A stretch of DNA of 64,000 bases from Synechococcus sp. LA31 (GCF_018502385.1 NZ_CP075523.1:1116001-1180000); one strand, 5' to 3'. Numbered from the stretch's first letter, positions 37,351-45,312 are shown. Notes: generated by a model not told the origin, from the letters alone. Made by a program: numbers and translations.

Positions 37351-38963
37351 TGGCCGACGCGATCGTGGTGGGCTCCGGTGCCTGCGGCGGCGTCGCTGCC
37401 CTGGCCCTGGCCGAAGCAGGCCTGAAGGTGCTGATGCTGGAGGCGGGCCCGGAGCTCAGCGCTCCGCGGGCTTTCGGTAGCGAGCCGCTGAACAGCCTCA
37501 AGCGGCTGGCCGCCTTGAGCAGTGGCCGCCAAACGCTGGCGGCGCAGCACCCCGGCTACTGGAAGGCCAACCCCGATCTCTATGTGAACGAATGGGAGAA
37601 CCCTTACAGCACCCCTGACGGGCAGCCGTTTCTCTGGACCCGCGGCCGACAGGTGGGGGGAAAAAGCCTCACCTGGGGCGGCATCACCCTGCGGCTCTCC
37701 GACAGCGAGTTCGCAGCGGCTGAGCGCGATGGGCATGGCCGCAGCTGGCCGATCCGCCACGCCGATCTAGCGCCGTATTACGAGCGGCTGGAGGCGCTGC
37801 TGCAGATCCACGGCCGGGCCGACGGCTTGCCGCAGCTGCCCGATCCCAGCGGCGCCCCCAACCCAGCGCTACCACTCACACCCGCCGAGGAGCACCTGCA
37901 GCGCTGCATCCGCCGCGATCTGGATCTCCCCTTGATCCCCTCGCGCGGTTTTGCGCTGCGCCGACCCACCGACGGCCCCTGGCCGCGCTCCTGCTCCCAG
38001 GGCGGCGCCCTCAAGGCGGCCCTGGCCACCGGCCGGGTGCAGCTGCAAAGCGAAGCGGTGGTCAGCCACGTGCTGGTCGAACCCCGCAGTGGACGAGCCC
38101 GCGGGGTGGAGTGGATCCATGGCCGCAGCCGCCAACGCCACTTGAGCGAAGCCCCCCTGGTGGTGCTCAGCGCCTCCACGATCGAGAGCCTGCGGCTGCT
38201 GCTGCACTCCCAGCAGGTGGGGGGCCTGGAAGACGTCAGCGGTCTGCTCGGGCAGGGGCTGATGGATCACGTATCAGCCAGCTGCTTCTTTGCACTGCCC
38301 GAGCAGCCCTCGCCTGGGGCGACAGAGCTCTCTGGGGCCGGCAGCTGCTTCATCCCCAACACCCTCGAACAACGCCCCTTCCAGCGTGGCTATGGCCTCT
38401 GGTGCGGCATCCAGCGCTTTGACCCGCCGGCGTTGCTCAAGCGCAATCGCCAGGCGGCGGTGGGCTTCCTGATCGGGCACGGCGAGGTGCTCAGCCAAGC
38501 GGGTAACCGCGTCAGCCTCCACAGCGAACGCTGTGATGCTTGGGGCATCCCCATCGCCCACATCGCCTGCCGCTGGAGCGACAACGAGCAGCGCATGGTG
38601 CAGCACATGCAAGAGCGCATGCGGGCTGTCGTCGCCAGCGGCGGGGGCCAGATCGCCCCCCTGGCGGATCTGTTTGTGATGCCGTTGGTGGAACCGCTGG
38701 TGCAGGGGAGCCTCGCCATGGCCCCCGGGGCTGCGCCGCCGGGCTACTACATCCATGAGCTCGGCGGTGCGCCGATGGGCGCCAGCGAAGCCCACGGGGT
38801 GCTGAACCCCTGGAACCAGCTCTGGCGCACGCCCAACCTGCTCGTCTGCGACGGCAGCGCCTGGCCCAGCGCCGGCTGGCAGAGCCCCACACTCACGAGC
38901 ATGGCGTTGAGCTGGCGGGCCTGCAGCCACGCCGCCGCCTCACTCAAACGCGGTGAGCTTTAG
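37350..38963 (+). CDS. GMC-family oxidoreductase
   Basis: A 537-residue flavoprotein: ADAIVVGSGACGGVAALALA (FAD motif), RGRQVGGKSLTWGGITLRLS (the GMC signature around Gly-Gly-Lys-Ser), HADLAPYYERLEALLQIHGR, PLVVLSASTIESLRLLLHSQ, and the C-terminal HELGGAPMG and VCDGSAWPSAGWQSPTLTSM regions with active-site residues. It oxidises an alcohol or sugar at FAD. There is no signal peptide. The substrate is not evident, but the family includes glucose and choline dehydrogenases. A terminator lies about 110 bp downstream. Confidence 0.88.
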   Translation: MADAIVVGSGACGGVAALALAEAGLKVLMLEAGPELSAPRAFGSEPLNSLKRLAALSSGRQTLAAQHPGYWKANPDLYVNEWENPYSTPDGQPFLWTRGRQVGGKSLTWGGITLRLSDSEFAAAERDGHGRSWPIRHADLAPYYERLEALLQIHGRADGLPQLPDPSGAPNPALPLTPAEEHLQRCIRRDLDLPLIPSRGFALRRPTDGPWPRSCSQGGALKAALATGRVQLQSEAVVSHVLVEPRSGRARGVEWIHGRSRQRHLSEAPLVVLSASTIESLRLLLHSQQVGGLEDVSGLLGQGLMDHVSASCFFALPEQPSPGATELSGAGSCFIPNTLEQRPFQRGYGLWCGIQRFDPPALLKRNRQAAVGFLIGHGEVLSQAGNRVSLHSERCDAWGIPIAHIACRWSDNEQRMVQHMQERMRAVVASGGGQIAPLADLFVMPLVEPLVQGSLAMAPGAAPPGYYIHELGGAPMGASEAHGVLNPWNQLWRTPNLLVCDGSAWPSAGWQSPTLTSMALSWRACSHAAASLKRGEL

Positions 38964-39030
38964 CTGACGCAGAGGCTGATTTGGTGTCAACCACCACATC
39001 CAGCGTTGGCGATGACCCGCACACTATGCA

Positions 39031-39096
39031 GGCGACCTTTCAACGGGTCGGGCAAGGGAGAAACACCAGGCGGGAGCTCGGCACTCCCGCTTTTTT
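39031..39096 (+). ncRNA. Candidate small RNA of two hairpins (Yfr2/cyano-1-like layout)
   Basis: A possible -10 box (TATGCA at 39025-39030) is followed by a 5' hairpin with 5-bp stem (CGACC paired with GGTCG, 39033-39050), an unpaired purine-rich stretch (GGCAAGGGAGAAACACCAG) and a strong terminator hairpin. Two stem-loops separated by an unpaired A/G-rich motif recall the Yfr2 (cyano-1) family of cyanobacterial RNAs, as far as remembered; this was not checked against a model. The alternative is the untranslated 3' end of the GMC gene mRNA. No protein fits in this interval. Confidence 0.45.
39070..39096 (+). terminator. Intrinsic terminator
   Basis: A 7-bp perfect stem (GCGGGAG paired with CTCCCGC), a 7-nt loop and six T (39091-39096), followed by more T-rich sequence. 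It ends either the candidate small RNA or the GMC operon. Confidence 0.9.
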
Positions 39097-39131
39097 CTGT
39101 TTGTTTTTAGCGCGCGTTGATCAGGCCCCGA

Positions 39132-39425
39132 TCACTCGCCGGGCTTCATGAACAAGCCATTGAGATAGTGCTGGGCCACGCAGCGATCACTGCAGCCGTT
39201 CTGAAACAGGAAACCGGCCAAAGCTGACGTGATCACGCGGTATTGATCCCACTCCGGACGGCTGGAGAGGAACGCCCGCATGCCATCAAACAGGGCTTCG
39301 GGCACCTCCGCCTCGAGGCTGATGCGAGCCGCAGTGGTGGCGTCGTCTTGCTCCAGGCAGCGGCTGAGGTGATCGCGCTGATCCAATTGCACCTGCTGCT
39401 CGGGCTCCAAGCGATCTCCATCCAT
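39132..39425 (-). CDS. DUF2811 family protein
   Basis: A 97-residue protein from the ATG at 39425 (TTG at 39440 possible). The C-terminal two thirds, ISLEAEVPEALFDGMRAFLS, WDQYRVITSALAGFLFQNGC and RCVAQHYLNGLF, form the DUF2811 signature, found only in cyanobacteria. It is probably a small helical regulator or DNA-binding-like protein of unknown role. It is convergent with the terminator above. Confidence 0.75.
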   Translation of the reverse strand: MDGDRLEPEQQVQLDQRDHLSRCLEQDDATTAARISLEAEVPEALFDGMRAFLSSRPEWDQYRVITSALAGFLFQNGCSDRCVAQHYLNGLFMKPGE

Positions 39426-39440
39426 TGGTGGAGCTATCAA

Positions 39441-39775
39441 TCCACACCGAGGCGGTCTGCGTCAAAGCGATGCATCCAGCTCAAAACCACCACGAGACCC
39501 AGCGAGACAGCCTGGCAATCCGGCCCTCAACACCAAGAGCTGGGGCACGACCTTGCTGCAGTTAGCTGCGGGGGCAACCCTGTCAAGCAGTGCCTGAACC
39601 AATTGGCGCAATCCCCAGAAAACCCTGCCCGCGAGGCTCAAAGCCGATGCGCTGGGGAAAACAGCGGGGCTACCTGTGGAAATCAAGCCAATCCCGGGGA
39701 ATGCCGCCAATGATCAGCAGGGCTTATGAGATCGGGTCTTGCGAGACCCGCCCGTAACCGAGACGGATGAATCGC
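39441..39775. other. Intergenic stretch without a supported gene
   Basis: About 335 bp. A short open frame on the minus strand (39462-39710) has no ribosome site or protein-like signature. The promoter of the DUF2811 gene should be at the left end. Nothing else is recognised. Confidence 0.5.
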
Positions 39776-40951
39776 TCAAACCCCAGGCTTTTCTTCCGGT
39801 TTCTGCCGCGGTTTGTAAAGCGTGCGCGGCCCCAGCGGGTGGTCGGCATGGGGATAGGGCGCATGGGTGTGGCCGTGGTCATGCGCATGGCTGTGGTCGT
39901 GGGCGTGATCGTGGGAATGACCGTGCGCGTGGTCATGGCTGTGGTGCCCGAGCGGGATCGGGATGCCATCGGGCTGACAAGCCCCGGTGCACTCGAGCTC
40001 GCAGAGGGTGCAGGCTTCCACCAGGCCTTCCACGTGGTGGTGATGGCTCTGTTGGGGGGCGCCCACCTCGGTTTCAAAGCCGAGCACCTGGGCGCGGTAT
40101 TTGCAGAGGGAGCAGTTCATCTGGGTCTCGCCGCGTACAACCTCCTGCACGCGCTCCAGGAAGGTGTTGAGCACGAGCGGGTGATCCCCCAGGTAGCTCG
40201 CGTCGACAAACTCCAGCTCCGGGTGGTCGGCCGCCACCAGCTGGGTGTGCTGGCGGATGCGGCTCACCAACACCCCCGAAAAGAGGAAGTAGGGGAACAT
40301 CACGATGCGGCGGAAGCCGAGTTTCACGGCATGGCGCAGGCCCGGCTCCACCAAGGGGAAGGTGACGCCCGAATACACGGTTTCGCCCCAGCCAAAGCCG
40401 AAGCCCTCCACCAACATCCGCGCCACCTTGGCCACGTTGGAGTTGGCATCGGGATCGGATGAGCCTCTCCCCACCACCACCAGCAACGTGTCGCTGAGGG
40501 GCACCGGCTCCTCCCCACGGGAGGCAGCGGCGCTCTCTGACGCATCCAGGGCTTCGCGGATGCGGGCGCCGGCCGCCTGGATCATGCTCAGGTCGACACC
40601 CAGCTCACGGCCGTAATCAATCCGCAGGCCGGTTTCCGCCGCATAGGTATTGAGCACGGAGGGGATGTCGTTCTTGGCATGGCCAGCCGCGAACAGCATC
40701 CCGGGCACCGCCAACACCCGCTTCACGCCCTGGGCCCGCAGGCTGTCGAGCCCATCGCGCAGGATCGGCCGCGCGAACTCCAGATAGCCGTATTCCACCG
40801 GCACACCCGGCAACAGCACGCGCAGGCCTTCCGCAAGCTGAGCGAATTCACCCACCGCCTGGCGGTTGCGGCTGCCATGCCCACAGATCAGCACCCCGAT
40901 CGGGCCACCTTCAACGGCGTTGAAATCAAGCTGCGGCGCGGGGTTGCCCAT
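39776..40951 (-). CDS. cbiX: CbiX-type sirohydrochlorin cobalto/ferrochelatase with Cys- and His-rich tail
   Basis: A 391-residue protein from the ATG at 40951. Two CbiX repeats are visible: GVLICGHGSRNRQAVGEFAQ (metal-binding His in GHGS) and later VVVGRGSSDPDANSNVAKVA and MFPYFLFSGVLVSRI. The C-terminus carries CSLCKYRAQ, then CTLCELECTGAC, probably iron-sulfur or metal ligands, and a long segment of alternating His and Asp (around residues 350-375). It inserts cobalt or iron in the cobalamin/siroheme pathway. The His-rich tail may store or deliver metal. The frame to 41077 is an upstream extension without support. Confidence 0.88.
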   Translation of the reverse strand: MGNPAPQLDFNAVEGGPIGVLICGHGSRNRQAVGEFAQLAEGLRVLLPGVPVEYGYLEFARPILRDGLDSLRAQGVKRVLAVPGMLFAAGHAKNDIPSVLNTYAAETGLRIDYGRELGVDLSMIQAAGARIREALDASESAAASRGEEPVPLSDTLLVVVGRGSSDPDANSNVAKVARMLVEGFGFGWGETVYSGVTFPLVEPGLRHAVKLGFRRIVMFPYFLFSGVLVSRIRQHTQLVAADHPELEFVDASYLGDHPLVLNTFLERVQEVVRGETQMNCSLCKYRAQVLGFETEVGAPQQSHHHHVEGLVEACTLCELECTGACQPDGIPIPLGHHSHDHAHGHSHDHAHDHSHAHDHGHTHAPYPHADHPLGPRTLYKPRQKPEEKPGV

Positions 40952-40982
40952 GGGAACACATTCCTGAACCGACCCTATCGGC

Positions 40983-41294
40983 TCATCCCAACCACTCCTG
41001 AGCAAGACCGGCCACAGACAACGGTTGCCGAGCCTTGATCCCGCCAGCCGCAGCCAAGAGCGGCTCAGACGCCTCAATCCACTGAAGGGGCAGCGCCTTG
41101 AGTTGCTCGTAGGCCAAACGACCTGCTGATTCCCCTTCGTCTTTCCAGACGCGGTAGAGCACTTCCATTCGTGTCAGGAAGCAGGCGTAACACTGCTGTG
41201 GCCCAGAAAGAGCCCTCTCCACACGATCGGCGCCTGGCTCGTTGTCGCGGAGTGTGAGCAAGGCCGATGTATCCAGTAACAACAACGCCCCCAT
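40983..41294 (-). CDS. PIN-domain toxin, C-terminally truncated
   Basis: From the ATG at 41294 it has 103 residues (a TTG at 41354 overlapping the antitoxin stop is also possible). LLLLDTSALLTLRD supplies the first PIN aspartate and FLTRMEVLYRVW the glutamate. The C-terminus reads ARQPLSVAGLAQEWLG and then stops, where the family has a PLS-x-A-D-A helix and, further on, a final Asp in a D-P-E/D-F segment. The third and fourth acidic residues are therefore absent and the nuclease is probably inactive. The AbrB-like antitoxin lies directly upstream. Confidence 0.65.
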   Translation of the reverse strand: MGALLLLDTSALLTLRDNEPGADRVERALSGPQQCYACFLTRMEVLYRVWKDEGESAGRLAYEQLKALPLQWIEASEPLLAAAGGIKARQPLSVAGLAQEWLG

Positions 41295-41350
41295 CACTGA
41301 CCGGCAGAACGCTCTGTCAACCGCTCTGCAAGCAAACGCTCGGTGGAGCC

Positions 41351-41539
41351 TCAAACACTGCCCATGCCACGAAAGGCCTTCACGGGAGAGGGGTCAACAG
41401 GCACGACTCGGATTGATCCATCGCTGTCGACCGTCCACTCCAGCCGCTGCGATGGTCCCAGGGAAAACCTCTCCCGGATCGGGGCCGGAATCACTGTCTG
41501 CCCTCGGGACGTAATCGTGCTGCGCACAGCAAAGCTCAC
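41351..41539 (-). CDS. AbrB/VapB-type antitoxin
   Basis: A 62-residue protein with the AbrB/MazE swapped-hairpin sequence VRSTITSRGQTVIPAPIRER followed by LGPSQRLEWTVDSDGSIRVV. It should bind the operon promoter and the PIN protein encoded just downstream. The gene itself looks intact although its toxin is truncated. It is the first member of the toxin-antitoxin array in this window. Confidence 0.8.
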   Translation of the reverse strand: MSFAVRSTITSRGQTVIPAPIRERFSLGPSQRLEWTVDSDGSIRVVPVDPSPVKAFRGMGSV

Positions 41540-41587
41540 GGATGAATTACCAAAACTTAGTTGGATGATTCAGGGCGGCAGGCTTCA

Positions 41588-42095
41588 ATCACTCTCGCCG
41601 TACTCCTCAAGCAGGGCGATTACGTCTCTGACCTGTCGTGCGTGGGCGGCTGTGGGTTCGAGTTGGTAGAGGAGCTGGACACGATTGCACTGAGCCTGGC
41701 GTCGAGCTCGGCGAAACGCTCGTCCAGCTTCTTCAGTCGCTCGTCTTCTTTCCGCATCCGCTCGTCTTCTTCCCTCATCTGCGCGAGCTCTTGCTCCAGC
41801 GCGTAGAGCTGCACGTCGAGATCGATCGTCGGATGCCAGTTGAGCTTCTGCAAGAGCCGTCGCCAAGGCGGCAGCGATGCAAGGAACTCCTGCTTGCTGC
41901 GGTAAATCGATGGAAGCGGTTCCCAGGAGGTCGACATGGCTGTAACCGGTGAACAGCGTGATCAGGGCCAGCAAGACGGCGGCGAGGGCCGTGAGCCATC
42001 CCTGCCGATCGAAGAACACCACCGTAGCCAGCTCTGACTGGGTCCAGCCTGCTGCGAGCGGCCTGGCACCGGCATCCGTGAAACCACGGGATCAA
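41588..42095 (-). repeat. Repeat A, copy 1 (nearly complete)
   Basis: A block of about 500 bp closely matching 42845-43411 and related to the copies at 44.7, 46.3, 47.4, 48.7 and 53.7 kb. It lacks about 26 bp present in copy 2 just upstream of the MSTSW start, which moves the membrane segment into a different frame from the coiled coil. It lies between the first and second toxin-antitoxin pairs. Confidence 0.8.
41620..41937 (-). CDS. Repeat-A coiled-coil protein, copy 1
   Basis: A 105-residue frame beginning MSTSWEPLPSIYRSKQEFLA, SLPPWRRLLQKLNWHPTIDL, followed by a charged coiled coil (MRKEDERLKKLDERFAELDA) and a Ser/Asn/Pro-rich tail. The N-terminal half agrees with copy 6 mainly through synonymous codon changes in this frame (S-L-P, R-R, L-N-W, P, D), so this frame appears to have been selected. 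A second open frame over the same bases (41585-42022, minus strand) contains a membrane helix and ends RQVRDVIALLEEYGESD; its C-terminus is also conserved between copies. Function unknown. Confidence 0.45.
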   Translation of the reverse strand: MSTSWEPLPSIYRSKQEFLASLPPWRRLLQKLNWHPTIDLDVQLYALEQELAQMREEDERMRKEDERLKKLDERFAELDARLSAIVSSSSTNSNPQPPTHDRSET

Positions 42096-42103
42096 GCCAC
42101 ACC

Positions 42104-42460
42104 TCAGCACAACCAACGGAGATCGGCTTGGAGCTCCTGAGCCATGCGGCTCTCTCCGCCGATCAGCTGCGCGAATTCCAGCGAGGTGAGCACCAAGGCA
42201 TCGCAACTCAAGGGCAGGCGCTCTAGCGGCCAATGACGGAGCCGCTCATGTTGCGGCCCCTCAGCAAGGTCGTCGATCAGCAGCAGATCGAGATCACTGC
42301 CCACCGAGGCCGTACCGCGGCTGTAGCTGCCAAACAGACCAACCCGGCGGAGGCCGGGGTTCTGGCGTTGCTGCTCCTCAGCCCACCGTTGGGTCTGTTG
42401 CAGCACCTGCTCAGGGCTGGGCCATCGCAGAACCGATTGCGTCAACGAGCGCACGGGCAT
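42104..42460 (-). CDS. MNT-type nucleotidyltransferase (antitoxin of HEPN/MNT pair)
   Basis: A 118-residue protein with the minimal nucleotidyltransferase motif RRVGLFGSYSRGTASVGSDL and the following D-L-D-L-L-L-I (G-S-x-x-R-G ... S-D-x-D). Such proteins AMPylate and silence the partner HEPN toxin. The ATG at 42460 overlaps the end of the HEPN gene by 50 bp, as is common. A longer frame to 42511 exists. Confidence 0.85.
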   Translation of the reverse strand: MPVRSLTQSVLRWPSPEQVLQQTQRWAEEQQRQNPGLRRVGLFGSYSRGTASVGSDLDLLLIDDLAEGPQHERLRHWPLERLPLSCDALVLTSLEFAQLIGGESRMAQELQADLRWLC

Positions 42461-42818
42461 GGCTGAGAGCATCCGAACTTTGCAGCCGGCCGAAATGATC
42501 GGTGGGTGCACCCTCTGGAAGGCTATCCGGATAGCGCGTGGGGATGTAGAGAGCGTCGAGCACCCGCAGTCGATCTTCGAGATCGGTCACCTGGGCTGCG
42601 AGGGCTGCCAACGCCTGCGGCGGTAGGTCACGCAAGCAGCGCCCCAAACCATGCCCCCAGCTTTGTTGGCCGTGGTGAAGATGCAACGCCTTGAGGGCCT
42701 TCTCAACCGCTTGATGGCAAGCAAAGCAAGCCCACTCATGGTGGCCAGCATCGGCACTGAGTTGAGCCTGGGAGAGGTCAGCTCTGGCCTGATGCAACCA
42801 GTCAGCTGCACGATTCAT
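42411..42818 (-). CDS. HEPN-domain protein (toxin of HEPN/MNT pair)
   Basis: A 135-residue helical protein: MNRAADWLHQARADLSQAQL, then HHEWACFACHQAVEKALKAL, and LDALYIPTRYPDSLPEGAPT, the classic HEPN pattern with a conserved YIPTRYPD segment that in active members contributes to the RNase site. It forms a bicistronic toxin-antitoxin unit with the MNT gene. The ATG at 42818 is chosen over the frame extending to 42845 because it fits the family start. Confidence 0.85.
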   Translation of the reverse strand: MNRAADWLHQARADLSQAQLSADAGHHEWACFACHQAVEKALKALHLHHGQQSWGHGLGRCLRDLPPQALAALAAQVTDLEDRLRVLDALYIPTRYPDSLPEGAPTDHFGRLQSSDALSHARALVDAIGSAMAQP

Positions 42819-42844
42819 GGGGTCATTGTGGGCAGCTGCCCTCA

Positions 42845-43411
42845 ATCAGTCTCGCCGTACTCGTCAAGCAGGGCGATCACGCCTCTGACCTGTCGTGCGT
42901 GGGCGGGTGTTGGTTCGAGTTGGTAGAGGAGCTGGACACGATTGCACTGAGCCTGGCGTCGAGCTCGGCGAAACGCGCGTCCAGCTTCTTCAGTCGCTCG
43001 TCTTCTTTCCGCGTCCGCTCGTCCTCTTTCCTCCTGAGCTCGTCTTCTTTCCTCAGCTGCTCGTCTTCGTTCTGCATCTGCAGCAGCCTCTGCTCGATCG
43101 CGTATCGCCGCACTTTCAAGTCGACCGTTGGATGCCAGTTGAGCTTCTGCAAGAGCCGTCGCCAGGGCGGCAGCGATGCAAGGAACTCCTGCTTGCTGCG
43201 GTAGATCGATGGAAGCGGTTCCCAGGAGGTCGACATGGCTGTAACCGGTGTAGACGGAGTCGGCCGGAGGCCATACAGCGTGATCAGGGCCAGCAAAACG
43301 GCGGCGAGGGCCGTAAGCCATCCCAGCCGATAGAACAACACCACCGTAGCCAGCCCTGACTGGGTCCAGCCTGTTGCGAGCGGCCTGGCACCGGCATCCG
43401 TGGAACCACGG
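42845..43411 (-). repeat. Repeat A, copy 2 (longest)
   Basis: The most complete copy, about 565 bp, starting 27 bp upstream of the HEPN start. Its right end, with CCGGCATCCGTG, matches the right end of copy 1. It carries an extra coiled-coil heptad block relative to copy 1. Confidence 0.8.
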
Positions 43412-43452
43412 AATTCCGGAGGAATGCACTTAAACAGCCGAGCATCATCCAC
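42877..43452 (-). CDS. Repeat-A membrane/coiled-coil protein, copy 2 (probably intact)
   Basis: A frame of up to 191 residues. It has a transmembrane segment (LGWLTALAAVLLALITLYGL, about residues 43-62), then MSTSWEPLPSIYRSKQEFLA, SLPPWRRLLQKLNWHP, and a long acidic/basic coiled coil of repeated K/R-E-D-E-x-x-R units, ending in a Ser/Asn/Pro tail. In this copy the membrane helix and the coiled coil are in one frame, so it may be the functional form. The start is uncertain: GTG codons near 43341 would place the helix at the N-terminus. The left end of this frame overlaps no other gene. Function unknown. Confidence 0.5.
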   Translation of the reverse strand: MDDARLFKCIPPEFRGSTDAGARPLATGWTQSGLATVVLFYRLGWLTALAAVLLALITLYGLRPTPSTPVTAMSTSWEPLPSIYRSKQEFLASLPPWRRLLQKLNWHPTVDLKVRRYAIEQRLLQMQNEDEQLRKEDELRRKEDERTRKEDERLKKLDARFAELDARLSAIVSSSSTNSNQHPPTHDRSEA

Positions 43453-43486
43453 CGGTGGGTTTAATGAGAACGCAAGCCTGCAGGCG

Positions 43487-43948
43487 ATGACAGAAGGTCC
43501 ACGCGAGACAGCCGAACCCGCACATCACGCCACTCCGAAGCGCCAGCGGGGCGGCCGCTCCCGCAAGCGCGAGCTGTTCTGCCCGGCTCATCCTGAGCAG
43601 CGGATCGAGGGCAACGGCAAGAAATATTTCCTGCATCTGCTCAGCCCGGAGGAGCTGAAAGCCCGCGGCATGAGCCACAAGAAAGCGCAGCTAGTGATCG
43701 AGGCCTATCCGGTGCTGGTGCTCAGCAATGAGTGGCTGGAGGAGCTGTTTTGTCCTCAGTGCGGCTCGAGCCGTTGGTGCCACATCACCAAGATCGACCG
43801 TGTGGTTCACAGCGTGCGCTGGGCGCCACGGGAGCTGTGGGAACAAGTGGCCCACGTGGACCCTCTGGTGCCCAACCCAAGCGTGAGCCAGTTCACGCGG
43901 CGGTCAGCCCGGAGAACCGATGGTCGCCGCCTGTTCGACCCACGTTGA
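43487..43948 (+). CDS. Conserved cyanobacterial zinc-ribbon-like protein
   Basis: A 153-residue protein from the ATG at 43487. A basic N-terminus (KRQRGGRSRKRELFCPAHPE) precedes KKYFLHLLSPEELKARGMSH, KKAQLVIEAYPVLVLSNEWL and EELFCPQCGSSRWCHITKID. The CPxH and CPxC pairs suggest a metal-binding ribbon. It resembles a protein remembered as conserved in Synechococcus and other cyanobacteria without known function. It is the only gene inside the array that is neither toxin-antitoxin nor repeat. Alternative upstream starts reach 43400. Confidence 0.65.
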   Translation: MTEGPRETAEPAHHATPKRQRGGRSRKRELFCPAHPEQRIEGNGKKYFLHLLSPEELKARGMSHKKAQLVIEAYPVLVLSNEWLEELFCPQCGSSRWCHITKIDRVVHSVRWAPRELWEQVAHVDPLVPNPSVSQFTRRSARRTDGRRLFDPR

Positions 43949-44104
43949 GCGAGCTAACTGGCAGCGCTGCCAAGAAGACGCCATGGCTGAGACGGTGCAG
44001 CGCATGCGGTTACTGGCAGGCTCTGAGAGCGGTGTCGATCTGCTTTGAATCGACGCGAGGCCCTGGCTAGGTTTGTTAAACAAAACGTTCAACCTGCAGC
44101 AAGG

Positions 44105-44332
44105 ATGGCGATCGGCGTGCGAGTGGAGCCTGAACTTGAGCAGCGGCTCGACAGGCTGGCGCGCAGCCTTGGCAAGAGCCGCAGCGCCTGCGTACGCGAA
44201 GCGATTGCGCAGTATGTGGACCGTTTCGCGGATGGCGATGAAACCAGGCGGCAGTCGGCTTTGATTGCTGAGCACAGCCGCTCGAACCATTGGAGCGAAC
44301 AGCTGCCCGACTGGGCTGATTGGACTTCATGA
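44105..44332 (+). CDS. Ribbon-helix-helix antitoxin (CopG/MazE-like)
   Basis: A 75-residue protein with MAIGVRVEPELEQRLDRLAR and SLGKSRSACVREAIAQYVDR, a typical ribbon-helix-helix DNA-binding domain, and an acidic C-terminal arm ending WADWTS for toxin binding. AAGG directly precedes the ATG. It overlaps the downstream MazF-like gene by ATGA. Confidence 0.85.
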   Translation: MAIGVRVEPELEQRLDRLARSLGKSRSACVREAIAQYVDRFADGDETRRQSALIAEHSRSNHWSEQLPDWADWTS

Positions 44333-44673
44333 CACGGATGCCACTGGAACGGGGGCTCGTGGTGACCGTTGCCAGCCCAGGGGTGTATTCCGGGAAACCA
44401 AGACCGGCCGTGGTGGTACAGGCCAATCGATGGCTCGACGGACACCCCAGCATCACGCTCTGCCCGCTCACCAGCACCCTGATCGACGCACCGCTCGTAC
44501 GCATTGCGGTGGCGCCCAGCCCAGGCAATGGTCTGCCCAAGCGGTCTCAACTCATGGCAGACAAGCTATTCACCGTACCTGCAGCAGCGATCGGCAGCAT
44601 GGTTGGGCGCTTGGAAGCCGCAGCTATGGCCGACTTGGATCTCGCTCTTCGCGACTGGCTCGACCTCAAATAG
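44329..44673 (+). CDS. MazF/PemK-type endoribonuclease toxin
   Basis: A 114-residue protein: PLERGLVVTVASPGVYSGKP (the G-x-x ... G-K-P-R-P core), RPAVVVQANRWLDGHPSITL, CPLTSTLIDAPLVRIAVAPS and LMADKLFTVPAAAIGSMVGR. This is the MazF fold sequence. It should cleave mRNA when freed from the RHH partner. Repeat A copy 3 begins about 20 bp after its stop. Confidence 0.85.
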   Translation: MTRMPLERGLVVTVASPGVYSGKPRPAVVVQANRWLDGHPSITLCPLTSTLIDAPLVRIAVAPSPGNGLPKRSQLMADKLFTVPAAAIGSMVGRLEAAAMADLDLALRDWLDLK

Positions 44674-44696
44674 GCACCCTCAGCGACGCACCCCTC

Positions 44697-45132
44697 AAGC
44701 AAACCCGCCGTACTCCTCCAACAGGGAGATCACATCTCGCACTTGTTCTGCGTTGGATTCGCTGGGCTCGAGTTGATGTCGGAGCTGGACGAGATTGCAC
44801 TGAGCTTGGCGTTGAGCTCTGATAGCCGCGCGTTCTCGCTCTTCATCTGCAGCAGCCTCTGCTCGATCGCGTATCGCTGCACTTTCAGATCGACCGTCGG
44901 ATGCCAACTTGCTGTTCTACGGCCGTCGCCAAGGCGGCAGCGATGCAAGGAACTCCTGCTTGTTGCGGTCAATCGAAGGAAGCGGCTCCCAGGAGGTCGA
45001 CATGGCTGTAGCCGGTGTGGACGCAGTCGGCCGGAGGCCATAGAGCGTGATCAGAGCGAGAAGGACGGCGGCGAGAACCGTGACCCAACCCTGACGATCG
45101 AATCGAACCAAGCGGTAGCCAGACCAACTCAA
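44697..45132 (-). pseudogene. Repeat A, copy 3 (frameshifted)
   Basis: The 5' part reads VRFDRQGWVTVLAAVLLALI, then TLYGLRPTASTPATAMSTSW and KQEFLASLPPWRRP before it stops at 44917. The 3' part continues in another frame as ASWHPTVDLKVQRYAIEQRL with a short coiled coil. A small deletion around 44915-44925, compared with copies 1 and 2, explains the break. The tail still reads EQVRDVISLLEEYGGFA in the alternative frame. The left boundary CCTCAAGCAAACCCGCC is shared with copies 5 and 6. Confidence 0.65.
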
Positions 45133-45201
45133 TCAGCTGCTGATAGTACATGCTTACCAGCGCCAGGCAAGGCGCTGCTTGCCCTCGCATCCGCAAACGC
45201 A

Positions 45202-45312
45202 ACCCGCCGGAACCAAGACCTGGCCCACCTGCCGCTGACGGCTCCCAACCCCAAAGCCCCCTCACGACCTGCAGCCAGAACAACGCTCAAGCGCCTGTCA
45301 CAAGGCCAGCGC
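45202..45312. repeat. Repeat B, copy 1
   Basis: Shares the CCTCACGACCTGCAGCC segment and the following GAACAAC with copies at 46.6 and 50.4 kb, and CACAAGGCC with the others. It lies between repeat A copy 3 and the GNAT/DUF1778 pair. No protein is supported on either strand. Confidence 0.55.

Noticed and set aside
39462-39710. Minus-strand open frame of 82 codons
   Set aside because: No ribosome site, no recognisable domain and a low-complexity composition typical of chance frames in GC-rich DNA.
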